A stretch of 64,000 bases of DNA from Himantopus leucocephalus (GCA_003993805.1 RSEF01000002.1:74772146-74836145), one strand, 5' to 3'. Numbered from the stretch's first letter, positions 12,601 through 25,969 are shown. A program made the numbers and translations. The notes: generated by a model from the sequence alone, not told the origin.

Positions 12601-15600
12601 ACCACTGGCTGTCTGACTTTGTTACCAACATGTCCCATCGCTCCCTTTAATCCTCTCCCTCAAAGAAGCCACCCTTGGGTGCAGCAAAGGCTGAAACCAC
12701 TGCGCCAGCCTTTCTATTAATAGAGGGATGCACAACGCTATGTGCATTCCAACAGCCACGCCGTGGTCCAGGCGAGAAAAGTATCGTGTAGGAGCCAGGG
12801 CAGATCCGATATAAACCAGGGTGATGTCATGCTTCAGAAACTTGCCGGCATGCTGCAGAGCCAGTGTCCGTACCGGCGTATTGTGACTCCCACAGTCAGG
12901 GTAACTCAAGTGAAGTTAACTGCTACAAGGTTTAACAAAAAGGCATGAGCAATCCTGTGCCATCTTTTAACTTCCTTTATGCGTGAGCACAGAAAAATCA
13001 GGAAAAAAGTGCACTTCTTCCCAACGCTGTAATGAATCACATATACGAGCAAAACTTAAACAGTGCCAGATTTAAATACCTCTGTCCCAGTGGAACAGTA
13101 GCTTACTCTACCATTTACTTCAACAGAATTAACATGCAACTAAGAAAGGGAAAATGGGAGATGGCCTGCAGACACTTGCACAAACAACGTAGTTCATTTT
13201 CTCATAATGACCTTTTTACTTAATAAAGGTCAAAGTTTTAAAAACCAGAAGTGGCAAGAAACTGGCTGGACAGAATCACGGCGCAAGAGCTGAAGATCAA
13301 CATAAATAACAACGAAGGGTTTAATAATTAGGGCAAGCATACATGGGAAAAAAAATGAAAAACATGACCAGTACAGTCCTCTACAGCTACCAAAACTGGA
13401 AGCTGCATAGCATCCAGAGTAGGAGTCATTATTTGTGCACCCAAACTAAAGCGGACCTTCTGGTATTCTTTCAGGGCAAGAAAAGGAAAGCTCTTCCTGC
13501 CTTCTAACACCTCTTTCAAATACAGAAGCCAAGTACTCGTGTAGTTTTAAAATTAATGGTAAGAGTTAAAAATAGAAGAAACAACTATGTGTCTACCATG
13601 TTAAAAAAGCAACACCACTTTTCACAAGTAACTTAAGAAAAAACACATCTACAGGCGCTTGTCCATCCTATAACCATCCACTGATGACAACAGGGCTCAC
13701 AAATAGGAGCAGCTGGATCTGGACTGAACAGCCTTGCCCTTATCTACAGGTAAGCTATGCTCAGCACGCAGACCTGACCGCTAACACAGTAAGCAGCAGC
13801 CAGCACTTTGAGAGAGCCTGCGTATAAACAAACCCTGGTCATCAGGATCAGGCAGGCATGCTAATAACCTATTTTAGCTCAGCCCTCTTTCCCTCCTCTA
13901 TTCCCTTTTACGAGAAGCTTTCCTCTACACTCAGCTTTGCATTTTACCCACTTTCTATTCTTGCAAGCGAGCTAAGATATTCAACACCATGTGACACACC
14001 ACACAGTTTCACATGAGAGCGTCACTCCCTGTGTCCATTCACTATCTGATATTTTTACCCGGCTGCTCTGGATTCCCAGTCTCCTCACACAATGAGCTCC
14101 CTGATGTGAGCTGACCACTTCTAGGTCACTGTTGGACTCGCGCTGCTCTTCAGATGTTTCCCATCTCTCTTTTCTGAACAAACTTCAGAAAGCACTTAAA
14201 ATGCAGTTCTGGTCTGCTTTTGCAAGCCAGCATACAGACAGATGCTCAACCCACTGATTTTACTTCTCCATTTGCTCAGTAAAAGGATGCATTCACCAGT
14301 TTGCTTGCATGCCCTCTCCTCTGCCTTATCAACACTAAGAGTTGCATTGTACCACAGCTTATTTTTGGTCCTAGCACTTACCAGAGCTGGATTTCATCGT
14401 CACCAGCTGGCTCATGCAATTGCTCCTGCACTGAAAATGCTGCCAACAGAGATCAGGATTCAGTTCCTAGTTCCTATCAGCAAGACACCAAGCAAGCAGC
14501 TTGCAGAGCAGCGTAGAGCAGAGCGGAGCAGGAGTCAGCCAAATCGGCAATGCCACACAACTGACCCTTGCACGCCTCCATCCTTGGCTATAACCAGTCT
14601 TGTAGCATTGACTCTGTTAGTACTGAGTAACTCTTGCAGCAGTTCCTGCTTAAACTATCCTTGCTGGTACAATCTCAAACAGTGACTAAGAAGGGAAGTA
14701 TTGGGGCCAAAATATAGTGTGCCAAAACCAAAGGTCAAGGAGGTCCATGAACATGCCTTGCTGGACTACTCTCCATCTCTCTCTCTTGCGACTCAACAAT
14801 TGTGTAGAATACAACCACCTCAGAATTATCCAGCTGCATTAAAAGACCACAATGTTTCATATTTTGAAGTGCTAACAAGGAACGAGGCTTATCTCTGCGC
14901 ACACCAGCAGTTGTGACAGAGATGGAAAAGTAGTACGGAATTTCACAACGCTGCATGAAGACTACTTGTCATTCATGCTTCAAATTGCTTCCAGTAACAG
15001 TAGTGTCAACTACTAAGAAAAAAACTTCCTCTCCCCACCACAAACTCGTAGTTTTGTCTCCCAAGTAATATAAATTGCAAACAACATTTAGTTCAAACAC
15101 GTTCACTCGTGTAAGCTTGCAATGTCACTAACACCCTCTTCCCACAAAAGGCTGACCACGTGTAGAATGCAACAAGCTTCACAAAAATTAAGCCAGCAGG
15201 ATCATTCCCTACTATATAAGGAGAGAAAAGATAGAAAGTGAATTCCTAAAGTTGCTTAAGTAGGCATTGGCAAAAACAGGAATGAAACTTAAGGGGCTTT
15301 TTTCTGGTGTTTTTTTTTCTTTTACATCCTGTACAATGTACTCTTACTCAGTCACGTCGCTGCTCCGTACACAACTTAATTTTGTACTAGTCTTTTCTAC
15401 TGGTGCTAAAGACTGAAATAATCTCCGTACACTTTAAATTTACATTAATTTATTTCCTTGGCTATTTTATCTCCCCAAAGCTGATGTGCAGAACTGCCCT
15501 GAAGAACAGTAACTGGGCAATAAACATGTAATACTCTAAGTAGCTGGAATTGTTTTGACTCACAACCCACTTCCTTTTGTCTTGACTTGAATGGGGTTGC

Positions 15601-17379
15601 TCATGTGCATTGGCTAAAATGATTTAAGATTGGGACGTAGGTCCAGGTGCCTTGCAATGTCCCACCATCTGACACCATGCACTGAAGAATAGGGAAGTGC
15701 TGGCAAAGGGTGAAACCTGGTGACCAGCCCAACTGAATCGCAAGCTGCATGTGACATCTTGTGAAACAATTTACCCACAGATTCCAGGAGACCACTCCTA
15801 GGGCATTTAAGTTGTCCACTCCTGAGTGAAGCCAGGTAACACCAAGACACGATGACAGCATTTTCCACCTGGGAGTGTTTTTAGAAACAAGACCTCACAG
15901 TGGTTACCCTGGCAAAACTGGAGGCAGATGACAACAGGCACCAATGGTCAGGCTGACATGACACTTTCCATTCCAGAACCTGAGCTTTTCTGTTGCTATG
16001 CCTGTTACCGATCTAACTGTTCAAAACAACAGCTTTCCATGGTGGCATTCAACCTCTAGCCAATCTGATTTTACAAGTTTCAGCAAAACTTGGGTAGGCT
16101 GTTTTGAAGAGCAAGGTAAACTGTAAATGGCTTTTGGTTTTCTTTGTTTGGAAGTTCTACAGAAGCACGCTACCCTGCAGCAAGAGAACTGCTTTTGCTG
16201 TCCTTGTGAAAATATGCCTGGGATTTGGCAAGTTACAAAGCTTAATGTATTATATCATTGTTTGGACATGCTCTGCAAAAGGTCAGAAAACTTAATCTAC
16301 CCTGAATCCGTTCATGGCAACAGGCATCTACTGCTTCTGGTCACCAGGTCAGCTCAGTGACTGAGGCAGCCAGTGTCTTCCACACTCTGCAACATCTATT
16401 TATTTCTTGTCTCTTATAAAAAGTAAAACCAAATCCTGTAACTGAAGGCAATGCCACACTGAACCAAGTGTTCCACTGAACCAGGAAAGTCCCCATAACA
16501 CTCATTACGATCCAGGCTTTTACCACGTTCAAACTGCACAACTATCCTTGCTGAGAACTGATGTTGAAACACATCTCTAGGAAAGGAGGTAACTTCAGCG
16601 CTATCAGCACCTCCCTCCTCCTCTCCTCAGGAAGATACACAGGCATGAGAGGCAGCGTGAATATCTCCTTGCTGCTGTGAGGAAGGAAAAATTAAAAAAC
16701 CTTTAGCTGTTGGTACAGAGAGTACTGTAAGAAGCCTCCTGGAGAAGAGGAGGAAATTTAAAGAGTATGCTCTGGTAACAGTGAAACCCAACAGAGGAAT
16801 TTTATAGTGCATGTACTTTTTTAAAAGCCACACGTTTTACTTTAAGCCTGTTCCATTGTACTTGCCAAAAGAAAGAGGAGAAACCTCAAATAGCGCCTCA
16901 AGAGGTTTCTCCCCAGGAAATCCTCACGTCTCCATTGCCTGCGCTGCTGATGTTGCTCAGAGCTGTCTGTCAGGTGACCTTTACAAGCACATTACCATGT
17001 TTGACAGCAACCCTCCGCCACAAAAGTTTCCAGAGAAGTTATCCTGCTCCACGAGGTTTCTCATTTTCCCTGTTGGCTGCACAGCATTTCAGTGGTCTGC
17101 TAATTATATCAGCACTCAGATACAAACTCACCAAAATAGACGGTGTCCTGAGGCCCCAGCTGCAGGGAAACAGACGTCTTTAAATAATCCAGGTAGAGAG
17201 GCGAAGGGGGGTCAGAAAGCACCCCTGGGCCACCTCCCACTGCTAATGGGGACTGCAGACAACCTTGTTGGGACCAGCTCATGTCACTAATTAGGGTGCA
17301 GGTCCCAGGGCTTCAAAGGGACAGAGACTGACCAGGGGGGTAATGCCATGAAGGAGATGCAGTGCCACAGCCCATTGTC

Positions 17380-17760
17380 AGCAGGACAAAGGGCCCTATT
17401 ATTGCTCCCAAGAGCAGGGCAGTTCTTACCATAATTAGGAGACAAAGATGCACGATTTAGGATTTTACATAATCAAGAGATACTCTCCCAAGCGGGAGCC
17501 CCTCTCACACAATCAGTGGATTAAGTATTGTTTATTCTGCCCCAAGTAAACAATGAGGTGCTCCCCGCTTGGGGCTTTACATGAAAAAGCAGTACTGGGG
17601 AAGACAATGTGGGGTGCCTTTTCATCTGACTTTGAACAGCTAACCCTGTGATTTAAAGTTGTTCATTTAACAGTATGTGGAAGGGTAATGGCCCACCCTG
17701 TAAATTAGCTGCTCACATACTGACTCGGGGGCTGCCAGACAGCCTTACCTTTTCTGCTAC
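17380..17760. promoter_or_regulatory. Candidate intronic enhancer
   Basis: This is a non-coding patch in the 14-kb intron with closely spaced factor-type motifs: ataattag (homeodomain), ggattaag (bicoid/OTX-like), opposed TGTTTA/TAAACA (forkhead), and ctttgaac (TCF-like). It also contains the inverted-repeat nest. Motif clustering is only suggestive; conservation would be the decisive test. Confidence 0.25.
17488..17574. repeat. Nest of overlapping inverted repeats
   Basis: Within 87 bp there are three inverted pairs. ccaagcgggagc (17488-17499) faces gctccccgcttgg (17560-17572) with one inserted base. attgttta (17527-17534) faces taaacaat (17547-17554) perfectly across 12 bases. ccccaag (17540-17546) faces cttgggg (17568-17574) perfectly. 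The middle pair are forkhead-type TGTTTA cores in opposed orientation. Confidence 0.75.
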
Positions 17761-20555
17761 TTAGCAGAGGGGGGCCGGGACAGGCGCTCTGGGGGCGAGA
17801 GGCTGTATTTACACAACAGCACGACAATGGCAGGATTAAAGGACCACAAGGAAGCCAGGCAGAAGCCCTTGCACACCCCGGCACTTTGCTGCTGCTGGGG
17901 ATGCATCCCTGAAGGGAGGTTGGTACCGCTGTTGAGGCAGTGCACGCTGGTGCATTGCTCCAGAGCCGATGTCCGCAATCGTTTTTACACTAACTACTGG
18001 GGGAGCAGAAAGGAGTTGGATGTTTGCCCTGTGGATCCTTGCAGACTGAGGATCACGTATTTTTGGTCATGAGAAAACAGTCTGTACTGGGCTACCTAAA
18101 GTGGTAGCTGCAAACCAAGTGCCAGACCCAGAGCATCTGGCTCTGGGATGCACAACATCTGACACTTGCCTCACAGAAGTCCCGATCAAGTGACTCTACT
18201 TTTACAATATTGGCAATAAAAAGAGACTGAGCATGTTCTGCTCTCTGCTATTAACACAGCTGCTACACTTTTTGTTTGTTTGAACTTGGTTTAAGGACAA
18301 TTCTTCCTCCTTGTCTTCTATTAAAGGGAAACACCAGATTTGATGAATCTTTCTAATGTTTTTCAGTTTGCACCCCACCACAAGCACACCCATACACACG
18401 TGCCTCCTGCTCTGATACTCTAGCAAAATATTCTTTTCTTCACCTCTTTCACTCAACAAACACCCCTAAGCCTCACCAAGAGGAATCACTTCAGTCACAT
18501 GAACTCAGGACCAAGAATGACACGCCACATTGAGCGTATCTTGTTAAATCCTACAAACAGCCTTGCAGAACCTTGGGACCCAGGCGATTACAGTCCCTGC
18601 CTGCCAAGGATTTTAACCCATTTCCTTTGGGATGAAAGAGTCACCTTAACAGCAGCCCAGACTGCTCTGCTTACCAGAGGATTTTCTGCTAGGTTGGGCC
18701 AAGCAGACAGTGCCATTTGACTTGTCTAGACTAGGACAAAAGGTGTGTTTTAAACCAGATAGGCAGGGCAAGTTGCGTTTGAATATATTAGCTGACCAGG
18801 GAGAACCACAGCTTCCTTGTCCTGCCCTATCTCCACTGAGATGTCTTAAATTGCTAAAGCAAATATTTGACAAAAAACCCCTTACCATCGTCTAGACAAG
18901 CCCATAAAGACCAGCATCCCAGCACCAGCCTCAACACATGCCCACAGAGCTTTACAATCGTGGCTTTGATTTAGGGACACATTTTAGTCTTTGCTGCTCA
19001 ACATAATCAAGGGTAGCACAATCCATTTCAGGAGAACATTAACCACAAGCAAGTCTCCTAATCCTAGAGAGAGAGTTGCATGAAGAGGAACAGCATGTTT
19101 GCACAGCCAGTATGTCTTTCTGCCTTGCTACAGCAGACTGCAAAGCTGCTGAGCTAGAAGGGTATCTATTCTGTTATCTTTTATCCATCAGTCAAAGAAA
19201 GAGGATCCACCTCTGCACTCAGGTCCACGGCTTATAACTTTACAAAGAGGTCATATCTTCATAGAAGCTTCAAAATGAGTCTAATGCCAGGATAAGCCTA
19301 ATATGACAGCCACTTTCTCTAAAGCATAAAGTATATGGCAAAATTATCTCAGACTCCATTTTGGGTGGGGTTGCAGAGCTTTTACCAGAGAAAAACCGTT
19401 TCAGTTTTGCTCTATAATTAAAATTTACTTCATTTACTTCAGAAACTGCAAACTCTGTTTAATTAACTGCTATTTGCTGGACCAAGTTTAAGAAAGAGCT
19501 TTCCAACTCCTTTCCCCAATAATTACAGCACGTACAATGCCTTTAGAAATGGTTTTACATGTGTTTACCAAGGTTTTCTAATTAAAAAAAATGGAAAATT
19601 TAATAGAATTAATCCCATTTAATAAAATAGGATGGCTCTGCTCCATGCCATTCTATTAAGAAACTGTATTCAGGAGCAAGTATTGACCCTTCAAGATGCT
19701 GAATTCTGCACCCTTCTGAAAAGATCATTACAGTCCAATGTCCCCAAACAAGCTTAACACACTGACAAGCTTCTGCAAATGGACAATCTCTGTTTCTAAA
19801 ATAGCAGCTTTTCTACATGTTTAAACTAGACTGGGAATATCTCTTTCTTATCTTCGTGTATCTGGCTCTATATTTTTCTATGGCAAAAAACAGGAAATAA
19901 AAAAGTATGAGGGGTCCCAGGGGCAACTACTTGAACCAAAACACGGCACCCAAGCACCTTCCCAAACAATTAATTAACAATTTTTCCTTGTTAAGAGAAG
20001 CTGATTTAAGCCAAAATCCAAATCATTCCCTAACCTCAACAGGCAGAAAAGCATGATAGATTTTATTGGTTCCAGACTTTCATATTCACTCACTCCCACG
20101 ACACACAACTGTTGTGGTTTAGCCCTTTCTATCCAGCTGCCTTCTTCTATCCAAGCAGAATCATCTCATAGGTTGCTACCTGAACACTTAATTATTAAGT
20201 TTTGCTTCATGTTTTAAGCATCTTTACTTTAACTTGTTAAAATTTTGCAATGTTGGCATTTTACAGTTTTGTGTAACAACAGTGATGGGTTTGGAGGGGA
20301 GGAAGGGTACTTTAATTCCTTCTAAAAACATTCCCAGCTATTAACTGGCAAGATTTCCTGTACTTTAAAAAATTAATAACATTAAGCCCTACAGCACCCT
20401 GGTGACATAAGATGAGGCAGAAACATTTAAAAACCTGTTCAAAATCACAAAGTGGGGCAGTTAACAGTGCAGGGGGCTGAATGTCTCCTGCCCCTCCCCA
20501 GCAAGCTCCCTCAGGCCACCTGGTAACTAGAAACAGTCTCAGGACTATTTCTTAC

Positions 20556-20695
20556 CTCAGCGAATTATCTGGATGTGTCTCCATGTGGGACTCCAGCCCA
20601 TACTTGCAAAAAAAATCTTTGAAACACACTGGACAATGATAAACTTCCTCCTCAGCCTTCTTATCCCCGTCACCAGAGTGACCATCCTCGACAAC
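20556..20695 (-). CDS. RREB1: RREB1 coding exon F: zinc finger 4
   Basis: This 140-bp exon encodes residues 242-287 and two bases of Arg288. It starts [17 protein letters not shown], an acidic linker, and then encodes finger 4 (C262, C265, H278, H282; [21 protein letters not shown]) followed by PDNSL. An extra Cys lies inside the finger loop (FFCKYG), as in mammals (EFVCKYG). The acceptor is tctctctgaag at 20697-20696 and the donor CTGAG|gtaaga at 20555 (good). It is separated from exon E by an intron of only 1169 bp. Confidence 0.95.
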
Positions 20696-21864
20696 CTTCA
20701 GAGAGAGGGAAAAAACCTCATTAGACCAAATTTTAAGCAACAAACCAAACATGCAATCCATTTGAAGTCCTCCTCTTAAAAACAAAGCAGTGGGCTTCAT
20801 CCATAACCTTGTTGCGGGCAACCAGAAATTACTCATTTCGGCAATAGAGAGAGGGTGAGCGACAGAGCTTCTGTGCGTGTGTGAGAACATGCACGATGGA
20901 AAAGGAGATAAAGTGTGTGACTAAGTCACAGATATACCAGTTCTAATGAGAAACTGTGATTTGAACAACTTATAAACCCGTATGTTTATATACCACTGAA
21001 CTAGCATTCCTCCCCCTTCAGAAAACCAGGCGAGCTGTCAGCCTCGATTATTTATGCCATTGAGATACTGCCAACTCCTAACTCAAGTAGTCCAGGGAAA
21101 AGCAATGAAGTTCTGCATGTTTTCTATAGCCCTCTTCTGATTAGAGGGAGAAAAGCATGCACAGAAAAAAGGGATACTGAGCTAAATGGAACTGCTACTA
21201 GCTTGCCATTTAGAGATAGTAAGTGGGAAAGGGTCGAGTTAAGTTTGGCAGCCACCACACGTTTTATATAAATGACTGAAATGCACTAAATTATTTCATA
21301 AACAAAACCCTAATGGAAATGTCTAGCCTTCAAATAAATATTTTCTGGTTACTCTTGTAACTCCAATAATGCAGGATTATGCTACTGTGAAAGGGAAATG
21401 TACTACAGATATTTTTTTTTCCTCCAGATCAAGACAAAAACAGACTTAAGCTGTTGCTGCTTTTGAAGTAAACACTTTTTTTAGACATTTATATCACTAT
21501 CCTGCAAGACTACTATGAAGTAAATGGCAGAAAAAACAACTAGGGGAGAAGCTGCAGTAGCAAAAGAATAATTCATCCACTTGTCATCCAACATAAATTA
21601 TCTAATATAAATCATAAGCAAACCCAAAAATTTAAACTAAGAATTTTTAAAAATTGAATTTTTTCAATCTTTGAAATTAGCAATTAATTTTCAATCTCAG
21701 ACTGCAGTGTTGGCTACAGAGGAAAAGCATGGCATCTTAAAATAAATATATACAGGCTGTAACAAGACTACATTTTAGTATTTCTATGCTGACTGCGTGA
21801 ACACAACAGCTGACAGTTTAGGAGGTAGCCAGGAAAGTGTTTTGCTTCATGCCCCGTAAAGAAC
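20696..21864 (-). other. RREB1: RREB1 intron between exons E and F (weak donor)
   Basis: This is a short intron of 1169 bp. Its 5' splice site AAG|gttctt is far from consensus. The 3' site is ttttttccctctctctgaag, a good tract. The body is AT-rich with no repeat or ORF of note. Confidence 0.88.
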
Positions 21865-22009
21865 CTTTTTTGCAGGTGTCCTCTCCTCTCTGTCCATCTC
21901 AGCATCATGACTAAACTTCCGTTTCGAAGATAATCTCCTGCGCTTCAGCGGCGACGGGGGAGTTGTGCTTGCTGTGCTGTTCGGATCCTTCTCATGAATC
22001 TTCATGTGC
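21865..22009 (-). CDS. RREB1: RREB1 coding exon E: end of finger 3 and basic NLS-like segment
   Basis: This 145-bp exon encodes residues 194-241. HMKIHEKDP completes finger 3 (H194, H198). Next come a Ser/Thr/Pro stretch with TPPSP (a likely proline-directed kinase motif, inference), the basic run [11 protein letters not shown] at about residues 214-224, which looks like a bipartite-type nuclear localisation signal, and the acidic [14 protein letters not shown]. The acceptor is excellent (cctcctgctcag at 22011-22010). The donor at 21864 reads AAG|gttctt and fits the U1 consensus only at AAG/GT and the last t, so it is unusually weak. If it is not used, the frame runs on only VLYGA before a stop. 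Phase 0 into exon F (KK|VVEDG) matches the mammalian junction KK|MVEDG. Confidence 0.93.
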
Positions 22010-24034
22010 CTGAGCAGGAGGAGAAAGAAGACACTGTCAACAAGCAGATCGGGACAGAAAGTCCGCATAAATTTTAATGCCAACACCACTTCTAAGGTTT
22101 GCCTTTAAAGGATACCAGCAGAGATCCCATAAACCAGACTGCACTTCTGAAAGACAGCTGGGGCACATACGATCCAGCACGGGCCCTTTGCCGCGCCCGG
22201 TACTGTGCGGGACCATGGCAGGGAGCGCAGCAGCTCTGCTCCATGCCCTGACCCACAGCATACCACTTGCCCCGCTACCGCCTGGCCCCATGAGCATCAT
22301 GCCTGCCCCCCATCATCCAAGAGGCCCTGCTTCTGCCTAATCCTGCACAGTAATCTACAGGCCCGGCCTCCCAGTCTTGTGGCGGTCTACTAAGTAAAAG
22401 CTTGCAGCTTAGCATCCTCTTCTCTCAGTGCAAAAAATGTGCCCCATCTTCAGCTTGCTCTCTTCTTCTAGTTTCCAAGAGTACCCCAAATGGATCAGTA
22501 TATGCCAAGGTCTGAGCAACACTTCTTAAATACATTTGTTTCCACCTCATCCTTAACACACTGGTGCACCTCAATATTGAATTTCAACTGCAACTTTGAA
22601 GTCAAGATATATCTGGTAACACTGTTAAGCTGGAGCAGGTTTGGCTTGCAAAACTCCCTGTTGCCAAAGCATGTTCACAAACCTGCTTCCCCAGGAAAAC
22701 AACTATTTCTTGTCACAAAGGCACGGGAAAAAATGGCTCAGGAAGCAATCTCATGAATATTTGTATACCTGACCCTCTTGCCTCTTGGTTTTCCGTATCT
22801 GAAACCTGAGGAAGACACCGTGGTCTAGCTCTGGGGTATTGCTCCCATGCTTCTTTTTCTGAGTACTAAAAGCTTAAATTGTAAATTTTCTTTCTTTTTC
22901 TTTAAACGTAGGGTCTTTAGCCTCACTTCAAATTTATAGTGCTTTTGAAAAAAATCAAACTTGGGCTCCTACATGCAATTGAGATTTTTGCTTTTAATAG
23001 GTAGAAATGGGAGTGCAGGAGAGAGCTGCCCTTTGTCTGTATGACTGACTCCAAAGCAACACAAGGGAGACAATGTTAATGGCATTTGGGCACATCCTTC
23101 AGAAGTCACACCCCCAACTCAGCTCAGTACCGTGCCATTTAACTTCACTGAACACTATCATGTTCCAACATGAGAGAATGTTGTAACCTAGACAAGTCTC
23201 GTATGTCCTCATAACTGCTTAGGTGTTATGACATAAAATCCGTTTTAGTTTTGGATGCCAAGGGCATGATGCTTCAAGATAACACACTGGACCAAACTGA
23301 CCCAGGGGCAGACTCGGCTGGAGCTGCTGGGAGGACTGTCTCCTCACACAATGCCTTTTTTAACATTTCCTTTCACAATCTCTGAACCTTTGTTTTTAGA
23401 AGGTCTCAAACATTACTGTCTCAAACTACAGGCAGGCTTCTGAGGGTGTTATGCAGGAACAGCCTGAAGTCAAAAGCACCACAGGTACCAGAATCGATGC
23501 AAGATTAAAATGGCTGTTCAACTACTGCCTGCTTTCAACACCCGGCAAGGCTGGCACTGCTCAGACGACCAGGTCCACACAAGGAAAAACGTGGCTTCCC
23601 CAGCCCCCCAGTAACCCTCACTGGTCACACAAATGGACGGACATTGGTGACACCTGTCAGTCACACTGTGAGAGGTTCAAGGAGGAGAGAGCATCTGTGT
23701 GCAGATGTGCCCAGCAGGTTGGGCACAGCATCACGGAAACGTTGCTGAATTTGTCTGACCTCTTTCCCTGCCGACTTCCCGACTAGGAGCAGAAGGAAGG
23801 TTGATGGTCTGAGGGTTTGGCTCGCTCCAGGACCCTGGGAGAAGCCGGAGCGCTAACACAGCCTCCGCAATGCAGTGCAGTCCCCTGCCTCAGCCCTCTG
23901 GTAGTCCCACCACCACAGGCACCAAAGCTAACATTTATCTGCATGAATCCAGTGCTTCCTGGTCTCACAGAATCTGCAGGGAAGGCATCTACAGGTATTG
24001 TACTTCCTCATTGCCTTTATTCTTTTTTTGGTCT

Positions 24035-24054
24035 CCCCCCCCCCCCCCCCCCCC
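24035..24054. repeat. Poly-C run at gap edge
   Basis: Twenty consecutive C directly abut the N gap. The length may be a sequencing or assembly artefact. Confidence 0.95.
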
Positions 24055-24407
24055 NNNNNNNNNNNNNNNNNNNNNNNNNNNNNNNNNNNNNNNNNNNNNN
24101 NNNNNNNNNNNNNNNNNNNNNNNNNNNNNNNNNNNNNNNNNNNNNNNNNNNNNNNNNNNNNNNNNNNNNNNNNNNNNNNNNNNNNNNNNNNNNNNNNNNN
24201 NNNNNNNNNNNNNNNNNNNNNNNNNNNNNNNNNNNNNNNNNNNNNNNNNNNNNNNNNNNNNNNNNNNNNNNNNNNNNNNNNNNNNNNNNNNNNNNNNNNN
24301 NNNNNNNNNNNNNNNNNNNNNNNNNNNNNNNNNNNNNNNNNNNNNNNNNNNNNNNNNNNNNNNNNNNNNNNNNNNNNNNNNNNNNNNNNNNNNNNNNNNN
24401 NNNNNNN
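24055..24407. other. Assembly gap (353 N)
   Basis: This is a run of undetermined bases inside the exon D-E intron. It is flanked by a 20-base C run (24035-24054) and an 11-base T run (24408-24418). Open frames that read through it are artefacts. Confidence 1.
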
Positions 24408-25744
24408 TTTTTTTTTTTGGTAAGACTGCTTTCCAGTTTCATTGAGCTCTTGAAAGTGAGACAGAGGCTTTTGCATGTGCCTGTCTGCCCCCCCCTGCCC
24501 CAGACACACACACATGGCCTGCATGCTTAACCTTCTGGCAGCTTGGCTGATGCATAGCTAGTATTACTTGGCCAGTTACTTTTCAGAGAGCTAGAGAGCA
24601 CAATCAGCCAAGCTCAATCACGTTCACCCAGAAAACAAACACACGACAAAAAAAAACCCTGCTATACATTAAGCGTGGGACTTTTTGTTCCTATTTTCTT
24701 CTAAAGTCTCCTTTCTGCCAGTAACAAGTATGCAGAACTCCTGTTTAGTAGCCACCCATGCAAAACAGCTTCCTCAGGGCTGAATTCTTTCCTCCTGCTG
24801 TTTGTCCACCTGTTGAACTCTGCCTGTTTCGACGGAACTGCTCCTACTTGAGAAGGGTGTGATGGCATATCCACAGTGTACCAACAGGAGAAACTGCTGA
24901 GACCTCCAAGTTAGTGCCAGTCCAACCTGGCACCTCTGCCTGGTGTGACCTAATGCACACAAACATACTGGCTCCTGCAAATCCCAAAAGCAGTCTAGCC
25001 ATGTTTGCAATATAACGTACGCTAGTAAGGAAGGGCTCGCTAACGTGGGTGCAGCACCGTGGTGACGGGGCTCTGCTACGTCTAATATCAAAGTCATCGG
25101 CTGCCCCCAGCTTGCAGTTCTCCTTCCTGCAACTTGCGTGCTTTTGCCATGCCCTAAAAGTGAGAGCAGAATCCGTACCCACACCAAGGAATGTGGTAAT
25201 CCCTTCATGTTTTAGTTTTGCATATTTGAAAGGAAGCAGCCCGAGCTATTGAGCTATAAACAGGAAGACACCCTGACTGCACCTTTGACTTTTACTGCGT
25301 AGGTCAAATATCACAGCCGCTGTGATAGCTCTCTGCGTGTGATCATTAAGGGAAAAGGAAAAATCCGAAACCAAAGCAGCAGGTTCCAGAGTTCTCAAGG
25401 AGAGTCGCAACCTGTCCACATTACAGCCAGCAGATTTGTGCCTTTGGCAGGTTAAGCAAGTTTCACTACATCGAGTCAAGGGTGGAGAGGAAAAAGATTA
25501 CTAGAGCTACAGCCCAAGATAAGCGGGAAGATAATGCTGAGCAGTACAAAGGATAGACACAATCTTCATCTCTTTTCCTTTGCAACATGGATGTCATTCT
25601 GCCTCGAGAAAACATTCATCACCCAACTTGGGTTGAACTGCAGCAGATGCCAAGTCACATCCACATCCACAACCTTTCTTTTAAAGTTAAACACTCCCTT
25701 CACCAAGGGTTCTTTTACTTAAGAAGTTTCCTAACTATAATTAA

Positions 25745-25772
25745 GGGGGGGGGGGGGGGGGGGGGTGATTTN
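25745..25772. repeat. Poly-G run with nearby undetermined base
   Basis: Twenty-one G (25745-25765) are followed six bases later by a single N at 25772, again pointing to unreliable base calls at a G-rich site. Confidence 0.95.
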
Positions 25773-25969
25773 TATTTGTGTTGCCTTATCCTCCTTTAGA
25801 AGAGTTTGCCTTGATTAGATCTTACATGTAATGCTGAAAATGCTCGACCTCACTATTTAGCCTGCCAAGATACAAGGAGAACAGGAACAAAGCTGTGCTT
25901 AGAAGTTATTTTCCCATTGTGACTATAACAACATATTTTGGCCTGACAACACTGGCATACTTTGAATAC

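Larger units (their letters stand above)
6425..20555 (-). other. RREB1: RREB1 intron between exons F and G (14.1 kb)
   Basis: This 14.1-kb intron is mostly unique sequence. I see no coding exon with RREB1 similarity and no recognisable interspersed repeat. It contains a short (GT)8 tract at 9667-9682, an (AAAAC)n stretch near 10216-10236, moderately GC-rich patches at about 8.3-8.75, 9.2-9.6 and 12.1-12.9 kb, and the inverted-repeat nest at 17.49-17.57 kb listed separately. Short open frames in the GC-rich patches look like chance. Confidence 0.85.

Noticed and set aside
21847..21864. Truncated isoform ending VLYGA by read-through of the exon E donor
   Set aside because: It is possible, but only the weak splice site supports it. 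I kept the observation as a finding and did not annotate a separate isoform.
23817..24530. Long open frames crossing the N gap
   Set aside because: They are open only because undetermined bases cannot contain stops.
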